Positions 1 through 6,832 of a stretch of 64,000 nucleotides of DNA are shown one piece after another. The stretch comes from Actinosynnema pretiosum (GTDB lineage Bacteria; Actinomycetota; Actinomycetes; Mycobacteriales; Pseudonocardiaceae), in NCBI RefSeq assembly GCF_024171695.1, contig NZ_JAMTCF010000005.1, positions 462,578 through 526,577 on the forward strand. The letters are read 5' to 3'. Below the pieces are notes generated by a model. That model was given only the letters and a program-made list of their open reading frames with translations, was not told the origin of the DNA and made no database searches. The translations under genes were made by a program, and so were the position numbers. Within the stretch, counting starts at the first letter, position 1. Each line of letters begins with the position of its first letter.

Positions 1-324
1 TGCACGATCGCCGAGCGGCGCGGCTACCTGGCCACCAGCGAGCGCGACCGGATCTTCTGGCTGCTGAGCAGGGTCGGGCTGTCGCTGGACAGCCCGCACC
101 TGACGCCGGAGCTGCTGCGCGCGGCCACCGAGTCGATCGTGCAGACCCGCGACGGGCTCCAGCGCGCCGCGATGCCCCGGCCCATCGGGACGTGCTGCTT
201 CGTCAACGACCTCACCGAGTCCGAGCTGCTGGACGGGCTCGCCGCGCACCGCGAGCTGGTCGCCCGCTACCCCAGGGGCGGCGCGGGCGAGGACGTGCGG
301 GTGACCAGGAGCGGTGCCGCGTGA
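1..324 (+). CDS. mysA: Sedoheptulose 7-phosphate cyclase (desmethyl-4-deoxygadusol synthase), 3' end only
   Basis: Only the last 107 codons are in the window; the reading frame is open from base 1. The visible part is the C-terminal helical domain of the 3-dehydroquinate-synthase superfamily. The motif [18 protein letters not shown] is characteristic of sugar-phosphate cyclases that act on sedoheptulose 7-phosphate (EEVS/DDGS class) rather than of true dehydroquinate synthases. The DDGS assignment, which makes the cyclohexenone core of mycosporines, rests on the neighbours: an O-methyltransferase, an ATP-grasp ligase and a D-Ala-D-Ala-ligase-like protein follow in the mysABCD order. The stop codon TGA overlaps the GTG start of mysB, so the two are translationally coupled. 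Alternative: an EEVS enzyme, which the context makes unlikely. Confidence 0.85.
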   Translation, partial: CTIAERRGYLATSERDRIFWLLSRVGLSLDSPHLTPELLRAATESIVQTRDGLQRAAMPRPIGTCCFVNDLTESELLDGLAAHRELVARYPRGGAGEDVRVTRSGAA

Positions 325-1166
325 ACCCGTCGCCCACCAAGGGGTCCGTGCCCGGCGCCGTGTCCGCGCCGGGCGCGCCCCGCCCCGTGACGCCGGTGGC
401 GCTGCTCGCCGACACCCTGGCCCGGTTGGCGGCGCGGTCGGACCTGCCACCCGACGTCGCCGCCGAGCTGCGCGGCGCCGCCGAGCTGGCGTCCGGAGTG
501 GACGGTTACGCCCGCCGGTGCACCACACCCGAGTCGCCCGCGCTGCGCGAGCTGGCCGCCAGGACCGCCGAGCACGACTGGCGGGAGCGGGGCGGCGGGG
601 TCGCGCTGGAGCAGGAGATGCTGTCCGGGCACGTCGAGGGGCAGCTGCTCAAGACGCTGGTGCGGGCGCTGCGGGCGCGGCGCGTGCTGGAGATCGGCAT
701 GTTCACCGGCTACTCGGCGCTCGCCATGGCCGAGGAGCTGCCGGAGGACGGGGTCGTGGTGGCCTGCGAGCTGGACCCGGACGTTGCGGGGTTCGCCCGC
801 GACCGGTTCTCCGCGTCGCCGCACGGCGGGAAGGTCGACGTGCGGGTCGGGCCCGCCCTCGGCGCCCTCGCGGAGCTGGCGGGCGGCGAGCCGTTCGACC
901 TGGTGTTCGTGGACGCGGACAAGGCCGGGTACACCGACTACCTGACCGCCGTGCTGGACACCGGGCTGCTCGCGCCGCACGGGCTGGTCTGCGTGGACAA
1001 CACCCTCATGCAGGGCAAGGCGTACCTGCCCGGCGCGCGCGACGAGGTGGGCGACGCGGTGGACCGGTTCAACCGGCACGTGGCGGATCGGGCGGACGTG
1101 GCGCAGGTGCTCGTGCCGGTGCGCGACGGGCTCACCCTGATCCGCCGGGTGGGGGAGGGGACGTGA
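321..1166 (+). CDS. mysB: MysB O-methyltransferase, 4-deoxygadusol formation
   Basis: A 281-residue class I SAM-dependent O-methyltransferase of the catechol-OMT/CCoAOMT type. It should methylate desmethyl-4-deoxygadusol to 4-deoxygadusol. The SAM loop [10 protein letters not shown] lies near residue 123. The metal-binding region FVDADK is near residue 195 and VDNTL near 224, both typical of Mg-dependent OMTs. The GTG start at 321 overlaps the mysA stop (GTGA), and its own stop overlaps the GTG of mysC. The N-terminal 20 or so residues are Pro/Ala-rich and poorly conserved. A longer in-frame extension upstream of 321 exists but lies inside mysA and is not credible. Function follows from family plus operon context. 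Confidence 0.88.
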   Translation: MNPSPTKGSVPGAVSAPGAPRPVTPVALLADTLARLAARSDLPPDVAAELRGAAELASGVDGYARRCTTPESPALRELAARTAEHDWRERGGGVALEQEMLSGHVEGQLLKTLVRALRARRVLEIGMFTGYSALAMAEELPEDGVVVACELDPDVAGFARDRFSASPHGGKVDVRVGPALGALAELAGGEPFDLVFVDADKAGYTDYLTAVLDTGLLAPHGLVCVDNTLMQGKAYLPGARDEVGDAVDRFNRHVADRADVAQVLVPVRDGLTLIRRVGEGT

Positions 1167-2500
1167 GCGGAGCCGTTGCCCCGCAAGGGGTTCCCGGTCG
1201 GCACGGGCGGGTGGCCAGGACCCTGGGCGCGCTCGCGCTGCTGCTGGCGGCCCTGCCGTTCAGCGCCGCCCTCGTCGCGGTGGCGGCGCTGCGCGCGGCG
1301 GTCCGGCCCACGCCCGCGCGGGCGGCGCCGAGGCGGCCGAGGACGGTGCTGCTGACCGGCGGCAAGATGACCAAGGCGCTGCACCTGGCACGCGCGTTCC
1401 ACCGGGCCGGGCACCGGGTCGTGCTGGTCGAGACGGCCCGCTACCGGATGACCGCGCACCGGTTCTCCCGCGCGGTCGCCGCGTTCCACGTCGTGCCCGA
1501 CTCGGCCGACCCCCGGTACCCGCGAGCGCTGCTGGCGATCGTGGAGCGGGAAGGGGTGGACGTGTTCGTGCCGGTGTGCAGCCCGGCGTCCAGCGTCCAC
1601 GACGCCGCCGCCGCGCCGCTGCTGGCCACCCGGTGCGAGGTGCTGCACGCCGGGCTGGAGGTGGTGGAGCTGCTGGACGACAAGCACCGCTTCGCCGAGC
1701 TGTCCGCCGAGCTGGGCCTCGCGGTCCCGCGCTCGCACCGGATCACCGCGCCGGAGCAGGTGGCGGACCTGCCGCTGGACGGGCCGTACGTGCTCAAGAG
1801 CATCCCGTACGACCCGGTGAACCGGCTGGACCTGACCCCGCTGCCGAGGCCGACCCGCGCGGAGACGCTGGAGTTCCTGCGCGGCAAGGACATCCGGGAC
1901 GGGCACCCCTGGGTGCTCCAGGAGTTCGTGGCGGGCAAGGAGTACTGCACGCACAGCACGGTGCGCGACGGGCGGGTGGTGGTCTACGGGTGCTGCGAGT
2001 CCTCGGCGTTCCAGGTGAACTACGCGATGGTGGACAAGCCGGAGATCGAGCGCTGGGTCCGGGCGTTCGCCGAGGCGACGGGCGTGACCGGGCAGGTGTC
2101 GTTCGACTTCATCGAGTCGGCGGACGGGCGCGCGCTCGCCATCGAGTGCAACCCGCGCACCCACAGCGCGATCACCATGTTCCACGACCACCCGGACCTG
2201 GCCCGCGCCTACCTGGACCCGGACGCGCCGCCGATCCGCCCGCTGCCGTCGAGCAGGCCGACCTACTGGCTGTTCCACGAGCTGTGGCGCGCGCTGTCCG
2301 AACCGGGCGCCGCGCGGGAGCGGCTGCGGGTCGTGGCGCGGGGCAAGGAGGCGGTGTTCGACTGGTCCGACCCGCTGCCGTTCCTGCTGCTGCACCACGT
2401 GCACGTGCCGTGGTTGCTGCTGCGGGCGCTGGTGACCGGGCAGGACTGGGTGCGGGTGGACTTCAACATCGGCAAGCTGGTCGCGCCATCGGGGGACTGA
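1163..2500 (+). CDS. mysC: MysC ATP-grasp ligase (mycosporine-glycine synthase)
   Basis: A 445-residue ATP-grasp protein. In mysABCD pathways MysC activates 4-deoxygadusol with ATP and condenses it with glycine to give mycosporine-glycine. The central ATP-grasp core is visible, with VLKSIPYDP near residue 212 and the metal-binding IECNPRTHS near residue 330. The N-terminus carries a hydrophobic segment around residues 14-37 followed by Arg/Pro, so the enzyme may be tethered to the membrane. The GTG start at 1163 overlaps the mysB stop. Only three bases separate its stop from mysD, consistent with one polycistronic message. Confidence is high for the family and good for the specific role because of synteny. 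Confidence 0.88.
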   Translation: MSGAVAPQGVPGRHGRVARTLGALALLLAALPFSAALVAVAALRAAVRPTPARAAPRRPRTVLLTGGKMTKALHLARAFHRAGHRVVLVETARYRMTAHRFSRAVAAFHVVPDSADPRYPRALLAIVEREGVDVFVPVCSPASSVHDAAAAPLLATRCEVLHAGLEVVELLDDKHRFAELSAELGLAVPRSHRITAPEQVADLPLDGPYVLKSIPYDPVNRLDLTPLPRPTRAETLEFLRGKDIRDGHPWVLQEFVAGKEYCTHSTVRDGRVVVYGCCESSAFQVNYAMVDKPEIERWVRAFAEATGVTGQVSFDFIESADGRALAIECNPRTHSAITMFHDHPDLARAYLDPDAPPIRPLPSSRPTYWLFHELWRALSEPGAARERLRVVARGKEAVFDWSDPLPFLLLHHVHVPWLLLRALVTGQDWVRVDFNIGKLVAPSGD

Positions 2501-2503
2501 TCC

Positions 2504-3523
2504 GTGCTTCGCGTTCTGCACCTGACCGGTTCGCCGGTGAGCCCGTTCTTCGCTGAGTTGTCCACTGTGTACGGTCGGGACTGCCTGCGCGCGACGGCGG
2601 ACCCGGCGCGCTACGAGTTCCACGTGGCGCACGTGACCCCGGACGGCCGCTGGCGCTTCCCCGCCGACCTGACGGCGGGGGCGTTGGCGGTCGCGCCCGC
2701 GCTGGACCTGCCGGACGCGCTCGGCGAGATCCGGTCCCTGGCCGTGGACGTGGCCGTGCCGCAGCTGTTCTGCCTGCCCGGCATGACCACGTACCGGGCG
2801 CTGCTGGACGCGCTGGGCGTCCCGTACCCCGGCAACCCGCCGGACGTGATGGCGCTGGGCGCGGACAAGGCCAAGACGCGCGCGGTGGTGGCGTCGGCGG
2901 GCGTCCCGGTGCCGGAGGGCCGGGTGGTGACCCCGGCGGACCCCTGCCCGCTCCCGCCGCCGTTCGTGGTCAAGCCGGTGGACGCGGACAACTCGGACGG
3001 CCTCACCCTGGTCCGCGACCCGGCTGACTACCGGGCGGCCCTGGAGGTGGCGTTCGCCTGCTCGGCGCGCCCCAGGGCGCTCGTGGAGCGCTACGTGCCG
3101 CCGGGCCGGGAGGTCCGCTGCGGCGTGCTGGTCCGGGACGGCGTCCCGACCGCGCTGCCGCTGGAGGAGTACCCGCTGCCGTCGGGCGTGCGCCCGCGCG
3201 CCGACAAGCTGGCCGACGACGGGGACGGCGGCCTGTCCCTGGTGGCGAAGGCGGCGGGCCGCTCGTGGATCGTCGACCCGGCCGATCCGGTGACCGAGGT
3301 GGTGCGGGAGCAGGCGCTGCGCTGCCACGAGGCGCTGGGGTGCCGCGATTACGGCCTGTTCGACTTCCGGGTCGACCCGGAGGGGCGGGCGTGGTTCCTG
3401 GAGGCGGGGCTGTACTGCTCGTTCGCGCCGACGAGCGTGATCACGACGATGGCGGGCGCGGCGGGGATCGGGCTGGCGGAGCTGTTCGGGGAGGCGGTCG
3501 CGGCGGCCGTGCTCAGGGGGTGA
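2504..3523 (+). CDS. mysD: MysD D-Ala-D-Ala ligase-like enzyme (mycosporine-glycine imine ligase)
   Basis: A 339-residue member of the D-alanine-D-alanine ligase ATP-grasp family. In mycosporine pathways this enzyme joins a second amino acid (for example serine or alanine) to mycosporine-glycine, forming the imine of shinorine-type compounds. Visible elements are the ATP-binding segment FVVKPVDADNSDG near residue 151, the acidic YGLFDFRVD near residue 285 and LEAGLYCSFAP near the end. In the last of these the usual metal-ligand Asn pair of peptidoglycan ligases is altered. It lacks the rest of a peptidoglycan cluster and directly follows mysC, so a cell-wall role is unlikely. It is the last gene of the operon; the next gene converges on it from the other strand 15 bases away. 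Confidence 0.87.
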   Translation: MLRVLHLTGSPVSPFFAELSTVYGRDCLRATADPARYEFHVAHVTPDGRWRFPADLTAGALAVAPALDLPDALGEIRSLAVDVAVPQLFCLPGMTTYRALLDALGVPYPGNPPDVMALGADKAKTRAVVASAGVPVPEGRVVTPADPCPLPPPFVVKPVDADNSDGLTLVRDPADYRAALEVAFACSARPRALVERYVPPGREVRCGVLVRDGVPTALPLEEYPLPSGVRPRADKLADDGDGGLSLVAKAAGRSWIVDPADPVTEVVREQALRCHEALGCRDYGLFDFRVDPEGRAWFLEAGLYCSFAPTSVITTMAGAAGIGLAELFGEAVAAAVLRG

Positions 3524-3538
3524 GGGTTGGGAACTCGA

Positions 3539-4723
3539 TCAGAGCGGCTCCTGCTGGGCGGACACGTCCGGCTCGGGGCGCGGGCGGACCCACCGGTCAA
3601 GGCCGTCGATGTGGGTTCGCGGCTCGAACTCCCCGATGGCGGACGCGTAGAACGACGCCATCAGCTGGGTCAGGCGAAGCCCCTGGACCACCATGGTCCG
3701 GTTGATGTGCTCACCTGCGGCGCCGCTTTCCAAGGCGTGGTCCGCGAGCCTGGCGAGGTTCGAGGCCTGTCGCGCGATGCGCACGGACTGGTGTCCCCAG
3801 TCCTGCCTGGTCTGCTCGTCGACCAGGGAGAAACGCCGTGAGGGGGGCGGTTCGGCCGGTTCCACGACGTCGAAGATCCGGGTGCTGAGCAGTGCGCCGA
3901 AACGGCTCTCGGCGAGCAACCGCTGGTAGAGCGTGGACTCGAGCGCGTCGAGGCGCTGACGGGCCAAGGTTTTCGACTCGGGGGACTTGGGGTGGGATTC
4001 GTTCTCCCACAGCGGCCACAGCTCCATCTCCGCGACCTCGCGCACGTCCAGGATGCCTGATGCCGTGGCATCAGTGCGCTGGTGCGACAGGTGCCGGCTG
4101 ACCCGCGCGCGCAACGACTCGACGGTCTGGCCGAGGTAAAGGGGCTCACCGTCGTAGTCGTAGAACACGAAGCAGCCGTGCTTCGCGTCGGCCCACCGCC
4201 TGCCTTGGTCGTCCACCTGGGTCAGCGCGTCGTTGAGCAGCGCCTTGAAGGAGCGCACGCGCGACGGTAGGAATCGGTTCTGCTGTGCCCGCTGGTGCGT
4301 GGACGTCTGACTTGAGCGGGTGGAGGGCCACGTGCGCGGGGCGCCCGGGGGTGAGGGCTCGGTCAGGGGGGCGGAGGGCTCCTCCGCGCGTGGCGAAGTG
4401 CTCGCTTTCGGGCTTTCGGTCTGCGAGGCCAGCCGGATCTTGCGCCACAGGGTGAACCAGTGGTCGACTACCTCGGCGTGTTCGGGCAGCGTCCCGCCAT
4501 CGCGGTGGCGCAGCACGGCGCGGACGAACGCCCGCACTATCTCGGGCTTGGTCTGACGCTTCCCTGTCAAGAGCGCGTGGACGCTGCCAACCGAGATCGA
4601 CTCCCGATCTTTGCTGGTCAGCCTGCTGATGAGTGCGAAGCTCGGTTCACCGCAGTCGATGCGCAGTTCCCGCAGTTCCCGTGCGAAGTGCTCGATGGTG
4701 GGCACTTCAGATGGAGTGGTCAC
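3539..4723 (-). CDS. Helix-turn-helix protein with C-terminal GIY-YIG-like domain
   Basis: A 394-residue protein with two recognisable parts. Residues 1-75 form a helix-turn-helix unit of the kind found at the N-terminus of actinobacterial signalling and STAND proteins (SFALISRL..ISVGSVHALLTGKRQTKP). A Pro/Ser/Thr-rich linker follows to about residue 150. The segment around residues 184-215 (FVFYDYDGEPLYLGQT, then SLRARVSRHL) matches the GIY-YIG nuclease core, with FVFYD replacing GIY, YLGQT replacing YIG, and the downstream Arg retained. The remaining helical tail has no recognised family. It could be a DNA-cleaving defence or housekeeping nuclease, or a regulator that has recruited an inactive nuclease fold. 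It is divergent from a small membrane protein, with GAAC/GTTC repeats between. No function is assigned. Confidence 0.7.
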   Translation of the reverse strand: MTTPSEVPTIEHFARELRELRIDCGEPSFALISRLTSKDRESISVGSVHALLTGKRQTKPEIVRAFVRAVLRHRDGGTLPEHAEVVDHWFTLWRKIRLASQTESPKASTSPRAEEPSAPLTEPSPPGAPRTWPSTRSSQTSTHQRAQQNRFLPSRVRSFKALLNDALTQVDDQGRRWADAKHGCFVFYDYDGEPLYLGQTVESLRARVSRHLSHQRTDATASGILDVREVAEMELWPLWENESHPKSPESKTLARQRLDALESTLYQRLLAESRFGALLSTRIFDVVEPAEPPPSRRFSLVDEQTRQDWGHQSVRIARQASNLARLADHALESGAAGEHINRTMVVQGLRLTQLMASFYASAIGEFEPRTHIDGLDRWVRPRPEPDVSAQQEPL

Positions 4724-4762
4724 GCTTTCCTCGCTGCAAGATGAATGGTGCTGAACGCCGGT

Positions 4763-4832
4763 GAACGTGTTCGGGCGCAGCGGAGCGGTTCGTGCGGTCA
4801 GCTGTAGTGATCAACTTTGTTCAGGAACGTTC
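4763..4832. promoter_or_regulatory. GAAC/GTTC repeat cluster in divergent promoter
   Basis: Between the HTH/GIY-YIG gene and the membrane-protein gene there are several short inverted GAAC...GTTC elements, including GAACGTGTTC at 4763-4772 and the perfect octamer GAACGTTC at 4825-4832. The patch is richer in A+T than its surroundings. It is a plausible operator for the adjacent HTH protein; this is inferred from position only. Confidence 0.3.
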
Positions 4833-4900
4833 AAAATTCTGGACCGCTCAGGTTGAACATGTCAAGCTGCTGTCAGCACCGAAGAATGGAGACGCACCCC

Positions 4901-5209
4901 ATGTCCGACGATCATGTCGATCCCTGCTCGCGCGACGTGCCAGGAGCGTGTGGTGAACGCCCCTTGCGGTCGGGGTCGAGCGAGCCGGTGGGCGGCTGGT
5001 CCCGTTGCCCGGTCTGTTCCGGTACCCCCTCGAGCAGGGGCGGGCTGGTTGAACAGCGAACCGCCTTGATCGTCGTCGCGTCGATCCTCTGCGGTTCGAT
5101 CGTCGGTCCGCTGACCTACTTCGCCTCGTTGAACGTCGCCAGTGCCGTCCTTGGTGGCGTTGCCGCCACCGGGGCCGCCCTTGTCGCCCTGCCCGCCCTC
5201 ATTCGCTAG
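4901..5209 (+). CDS. Small two-helix membrane protein with CxxC motif
   Basis: A 102-residue protein of unknown function. The ATG at 4901 is chosen because a GGAG ribosome-binding site ends ten bases upstream; an open frame extends back to 4817 without a comparable signal. The N-terminal half is hydrophilic with scattered cysteines, including a CPVC pair near residue 45. The C-terminal half contains two hydrophobic stretches (about residues 53-73 and 76-98) separated by a short turn, predicting a helical hairpin in the membrane. It is transcribed divergently from the HTH/GIY-YIG gene, so the two may be co-regulated. No family is recognised. Confidence 0.6.
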   Translation: MSDDHVDPCSRDVPGACGERPLRSGSSEPVGGWSRCPVCSGTPSSRGGLVEQRTALIVVASILCGSIVGPLTYFASLNVASAVLGGVAATGAALVALPALIR

Positions 5210-5225
5210 CCGACCGGAACACCGC

Positions 5226-5819
5226 TCACTCCGCCCCGATCTCCCGCACCACCCGAGCCGGGTTCCCCACGGCCACCGCGTTCGCGGGCACGTCGCGCGT
5301 CACCACCGCCCCGGCGCCGATCACGCTGTTGTCCCCGATCGTCACCCCTGGGCACACCACGACCCCGCCGCCCAGCCACACGTTGTCGCCGATCGTGATC
5401 GGCTTCGCGGCCTCCAGCTTGTCGCGCCTCGGTTCCGGCTCCACCGGGTGGGTGGGGGTCAGCAGTTGCACGCCCGGTCCGAACTGGCAGTCCTCGCCGA
5501 TCGTGATCGGGGCGACGTCCAGCGCGGTCAGGTTGTAGTTCACGAACGTCCGCGCCCCGATGCGGATGTTCTCGCCGTAGTCCACGAACAGCGGCGGCTT
5601 CACCACCACGCCCTCGCCGACCTCGCCCAGCACCTCGGCGAGCAGTCGCCTCGCCTCCTCGTCGCGGCTCGCGGTGAACGCCACCCGGTAGTCCTCCAGC
5701 AGCGCCAGCGCCCGCCGGGCGATCCGCTCGCTCTCCGGGTCGTCGGCGACGTACAGCTCGCCCGCCAGCATCCGCTCGCGGTTGGTCCTGGGGTCGCCCG
5801 CGAAGTAGTCCCTCGGCAT
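5226..5819 (-). CDS. Maltose/galactoside O-acetyltransferase family protein
   Basis: A 197-residue left-handed beta-helix acetyltransferase of the MAA/LacA/NodL type. It would transfer acetyl from acetyl-CoA to a sugar hydroxyl. The N-terminal maltose-acetyltransferase helix pair (MPRDYFAGDPRTNRERMLAGE) is followed by hexapeptide repeats from about residue 70 to 190, with ITIGEDCQFGPGVQLLTPTHP carrying the catalytic His. The length matches the family. The start at 5819 (MPRDYF) matches the usual family N-terminus, although an in-frame start at 5870 would add 17 residues. It is divergent from the SnoaL-like gene. The natural substrate cannot be told. Confidence 0.85.
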   Translation of the reverse strand: MPRDYFAGDPRTNRERMLAGELYVADDPESERIARRALALLEDYRVAFTASRDEEARRLLAEVLGEVGEGVVVKPPLFVDYGENIRIGARTFVNYNLTALDVAPITIGEDCQFGPGVQLLTPTHPVEPEPRRDKLEAAKPITIGDNVWLGGGVVVCPGVTIGDNSVIGAGAVVTRDVPANAVAVGNPARVVREIGAE

Positions 5820-5935
5820 GTGTACGAACGTACCACTGTCCCGCCGGTCCGCCGGGTGGGTGCGGCGCACCCTGGGGGCGAGGTCGCCGCGCGCCTAGCG
5901 TCGGACCCGTCGACCGAGCGAAGGAGCCACCGATC

Positions 5936-6352
5936 ATGACCACCACTACCGTCGAGCAGCTCCACCGGGACTGGGTCTTCGGCTGGGAGCGCGCCCCGCA
6001 CGACCCGCCGTTCGACTTCGCCGCCGCCCAGGGCCACCGGTACGCCGAGGGCGAGGTCCTGCTCTACGACGACTTCGACCCCGAGCACCGCACCGCCCGC
6101 ACCGCCCGCGAGTACGGCGCCATCTGGGAACCGGCCTTCCGCGACCTGCGCCTGGCCCGCCACACCGTCGTCTCCGGGCCGCACGTGCTGGAGCTCGGCG
6201 ACCTGGCCGCGTCCACCCTGGTGTTCGAGGTGGACCTGGAGACCGCCGACGGGACCCGGTCGCGGTTGCGCACCACGACCTCCCTGGTGTGGCGGTGGGG
6301 CTCCGGCGAGTGGCGGATCGTGCGCGAGCACAACTCCTCGGTCCGCCTGTGA
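5936..6352 (+). CDS. SnoaL-like / NTF2-fold protein
   Basis: A 138-residue protein with the size and pattern of the NTF2/SnoaL-like alpha+beta barrel: an N-terminal helix, a DDFD segment in the middle, and a C-terminal sheet ending LVWRWGSGEWRIVREHNS. Family members are cyclases, ketosteroid isomerase-like enzymes or non-catalytic ligand binders. No diagnostic catalytic residues can be assigned here. It stands alone, divergent from the acetyltransferase and 31 bases before the first tRNA-like gene, whose -10 box lies just downstream of its stop. Substrate unknown. Confidence 0.75.
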   Translation: MTTTTVEQLHRDWVFGWERAPHDPPFDFAAAQGHRYAEGEVLLYDDFDPEHRTARTAREYGAIWEPAFRDLRLARHTVVSGPHVLELGDLAASTLVFEVDLETADGTRSRLRTTTSLVWRWGSGEWRIVREHNSSVRL

Positions 6353-6369
6353 ACCCGCGCCCCCGGCGC

Positions 6370-6375
6370 TAGGAT
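6370..6375 (+). promoter_or_regulatory. -10 box of tRNA-like gene 1
   Basis: TAGGAT, ending 8 bases before the first base of the acceptor stem. Equivalent TANNNT boxes stand 8-10 bases before all four tRNA-like genes. No convincing -35 element is seen. Confidence 0.5.
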
Positions 6376-6383
6376 GCCCAGCT

Positions 6384-6461
6384 GTCCGGGTCGTAGCGCA
6401 GAGGCAGTCGTCCCACCTTTCCAGGGTGGTCCACGCGGGTTCGAATCCCGCCGCCCGGACA
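6384..6461 (+). tRNA. Noncanonical tRNA-like gene 1, anticodon TCC (Gly codon box)
   Basis: A cloverleaf can be drawn by hand. The acceptor stem 6384-6390 pairs with 6454-6460, with a likely eighth pair T6391-G6453. The anticodon stem 6413-6417/6425-6429 has a seven-base loop TTTCCAG, giving anticodon TCC. There is a five-base variable loop. The T-stem 6435-6439/6447-6451 carries the standard TTCGAAT loop, and the discriminator is A. It departs from a normal tRNA in three ways: two or three extra bases lie between acceptor and D-arm on the 5' side, extra bases lie between T-stem and acceptor on the 3' side, and the D-stem hardly pairs although A14-like and GG loop bases are present. CCA is not encoded. 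It may be a specialised tRNA, an allo-tRNA or a regulatory tRNA mimic. Confidence 0.65.
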
Positions 6462-6479
6462 CCCCGGCGTCCCGGCGGC

Positions 6480-6485
6480 TATCCT
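6480..6485 (+). promoter_or_regulatory. -10 box of tRNA-like gene 2
   Basis: TATCCT, ten bases before the acceptor stem. A GGACAC at 6457-6462, overlapping the 3' end of gene 1, sits 17 bases upstream and could act as -35. Confidence 0.45.
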
Positions 6486-6495
6486 GGCCCGCGCT

Positions 6496-6573
6496 GCCGG
6501 GGTCGTAGCGCAGGGGCAGTCGCGCCCGCCCGCCAGGCGGGAGCACGCGGGTTCGAATCCCGCCACCCCGGCA
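6496..6573 (+). tRNA. Noncanonical tRNA-like gene 2, anticodon GCC (Gly codon box)
   Basis: Same architecture as gene 1. Acceptor 6496-6502 pairs with 6566-6572, and an eighth pair T6503-A6565 replaces the T-G of gene 1, so the pairing is kept by a base change. Anticodon stem 6525-6529/6537-6541 is perfect; its loop CCGCCAG gives anticodon GCC but has C instead of the near-universal T at position 33. T-stem 6547-6551/6559-6563 and loop TTCGAAT are standard, and the discriminator is A. The D-region is almost identical to genes 1 and 4. CCA is not encoded. C33 would be expected to hurt decoding, which favours a non-ribosomal or regulatory role; this is inference. Confidence 0.65.
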
Positions 6574-6591
6574 GCCCCGCGCCCCCCCCGG

Positions 6592-6597
6592 TAAGAT
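6592..6597 (+). promoter_or_regulatory. -10 box of tRNA-like gene 3
   Basis: TAAGAT, ten bases before the acceptor stem. The following bases ATCGGCAATGCC closely resemble the same interval before gene 4, supporting duplication of promoter plus gene. Confidence 0.5.
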
Positions 6598-6607
6598 CAT
6601 CGGCAAT

Positions 6608-6690
6608 GCCGGGGCCGTAGCGCAGGGGTAGACGCGCCGTTCCTCGTTCCAGGGGCGGAGGACGCGGGTTCGACTCCCGCCGTCCCGGCA
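6608..6690 (+). tRNA. Noncanonical tRNA-like gene 3 with enlarged anticodon loop
   Basis: Acceptor 6608-6614 pairs with 6683-6689 (last pair G-T), plus an eighth pair C6615-G6682, again a compensated change relative to its sisters. T-stem 6664-6668/6676-6680 with loop TTCGACT is intact. The anticodon arm is odd: stem 6637-6641/6654-6658 holds a 12-base interval, or a 7-bp stem holds an 8-base loop, and the segment GTTCCAG resembles the gene 1 loop with TCC. It is five bases longer than the other three copies. The discriminator is A and CCA is not encoded. The enlarged loop would not fit a normal ribosomal A site without rearrangement, so this copy is either degenerate or not a decoder. Confidence 0.55.
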
Positions 6691-6722
6691 GCCGCGCTCC
6701 ACACCGGACAGCCCCGACCGGC

Positions 6723-6728
6723 TACGAT
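6723..6728 (+). promoter_or_regulatory. -10 box of tRNA-like gene 4
   Basis: TACGAT, ten bases before the acceptor stem. Transcripts from here could also read into the SDR gene, which starts 17 bases after the RNA ends. Confidence 0.5.
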
Positions 6729-6738
6729 CCCCGGCAAT

Positions 6739-6816
6739 GCCCCGGTCGTAGCGCAGAGGCAGTCGCACTCGTCTCGCAGGCGAGGTCACGCGGGTTCGAA
6801 TCCCGCCGCCGGGGCA
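6739..6816 (+). tRNA. Noncanonical tRNA-like gene 4, anticodon CGC (Ala codon box)
   Basis: Acceptor 6739-6745 pairs with 6809-6815, with an eighth pair T6746-G6808. Anticodon stem 6768-6772/6780-6784 has loop CTCGCAG, giving anticodon CGC with normal T33. The variable loop is five bases. T-stem 6790-6794/6802-6806 has loop TTCGAAT, and the discriminator is A. The acceptor lacks the G3-T70 pair that marks alanine tRNAs, so the Ala reading of the anticodon may not reflect charging. It shares the D-region with genes 1 and 2. The SDR ribosome-binding site begins nine bases after the last base, so processing of this RNA and expression of that gene are probably linked. Confidence 0.65.
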
Positions 6817-6832
6817 GGCCCGAAGGGGAGAC

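Noticed and set aside
938..3328. Long antisense frame over mysBCD
   Set aside because: Arg/His/Gln-rich product without domains, wholly opposite well-supported genes; a GC-skew artefact.
2504..3523. Cell-wall D-Ala-D-Ala ligase
   Set aside because: Altered metal-ligand region and position at the end of mysABC make MysD the better call.
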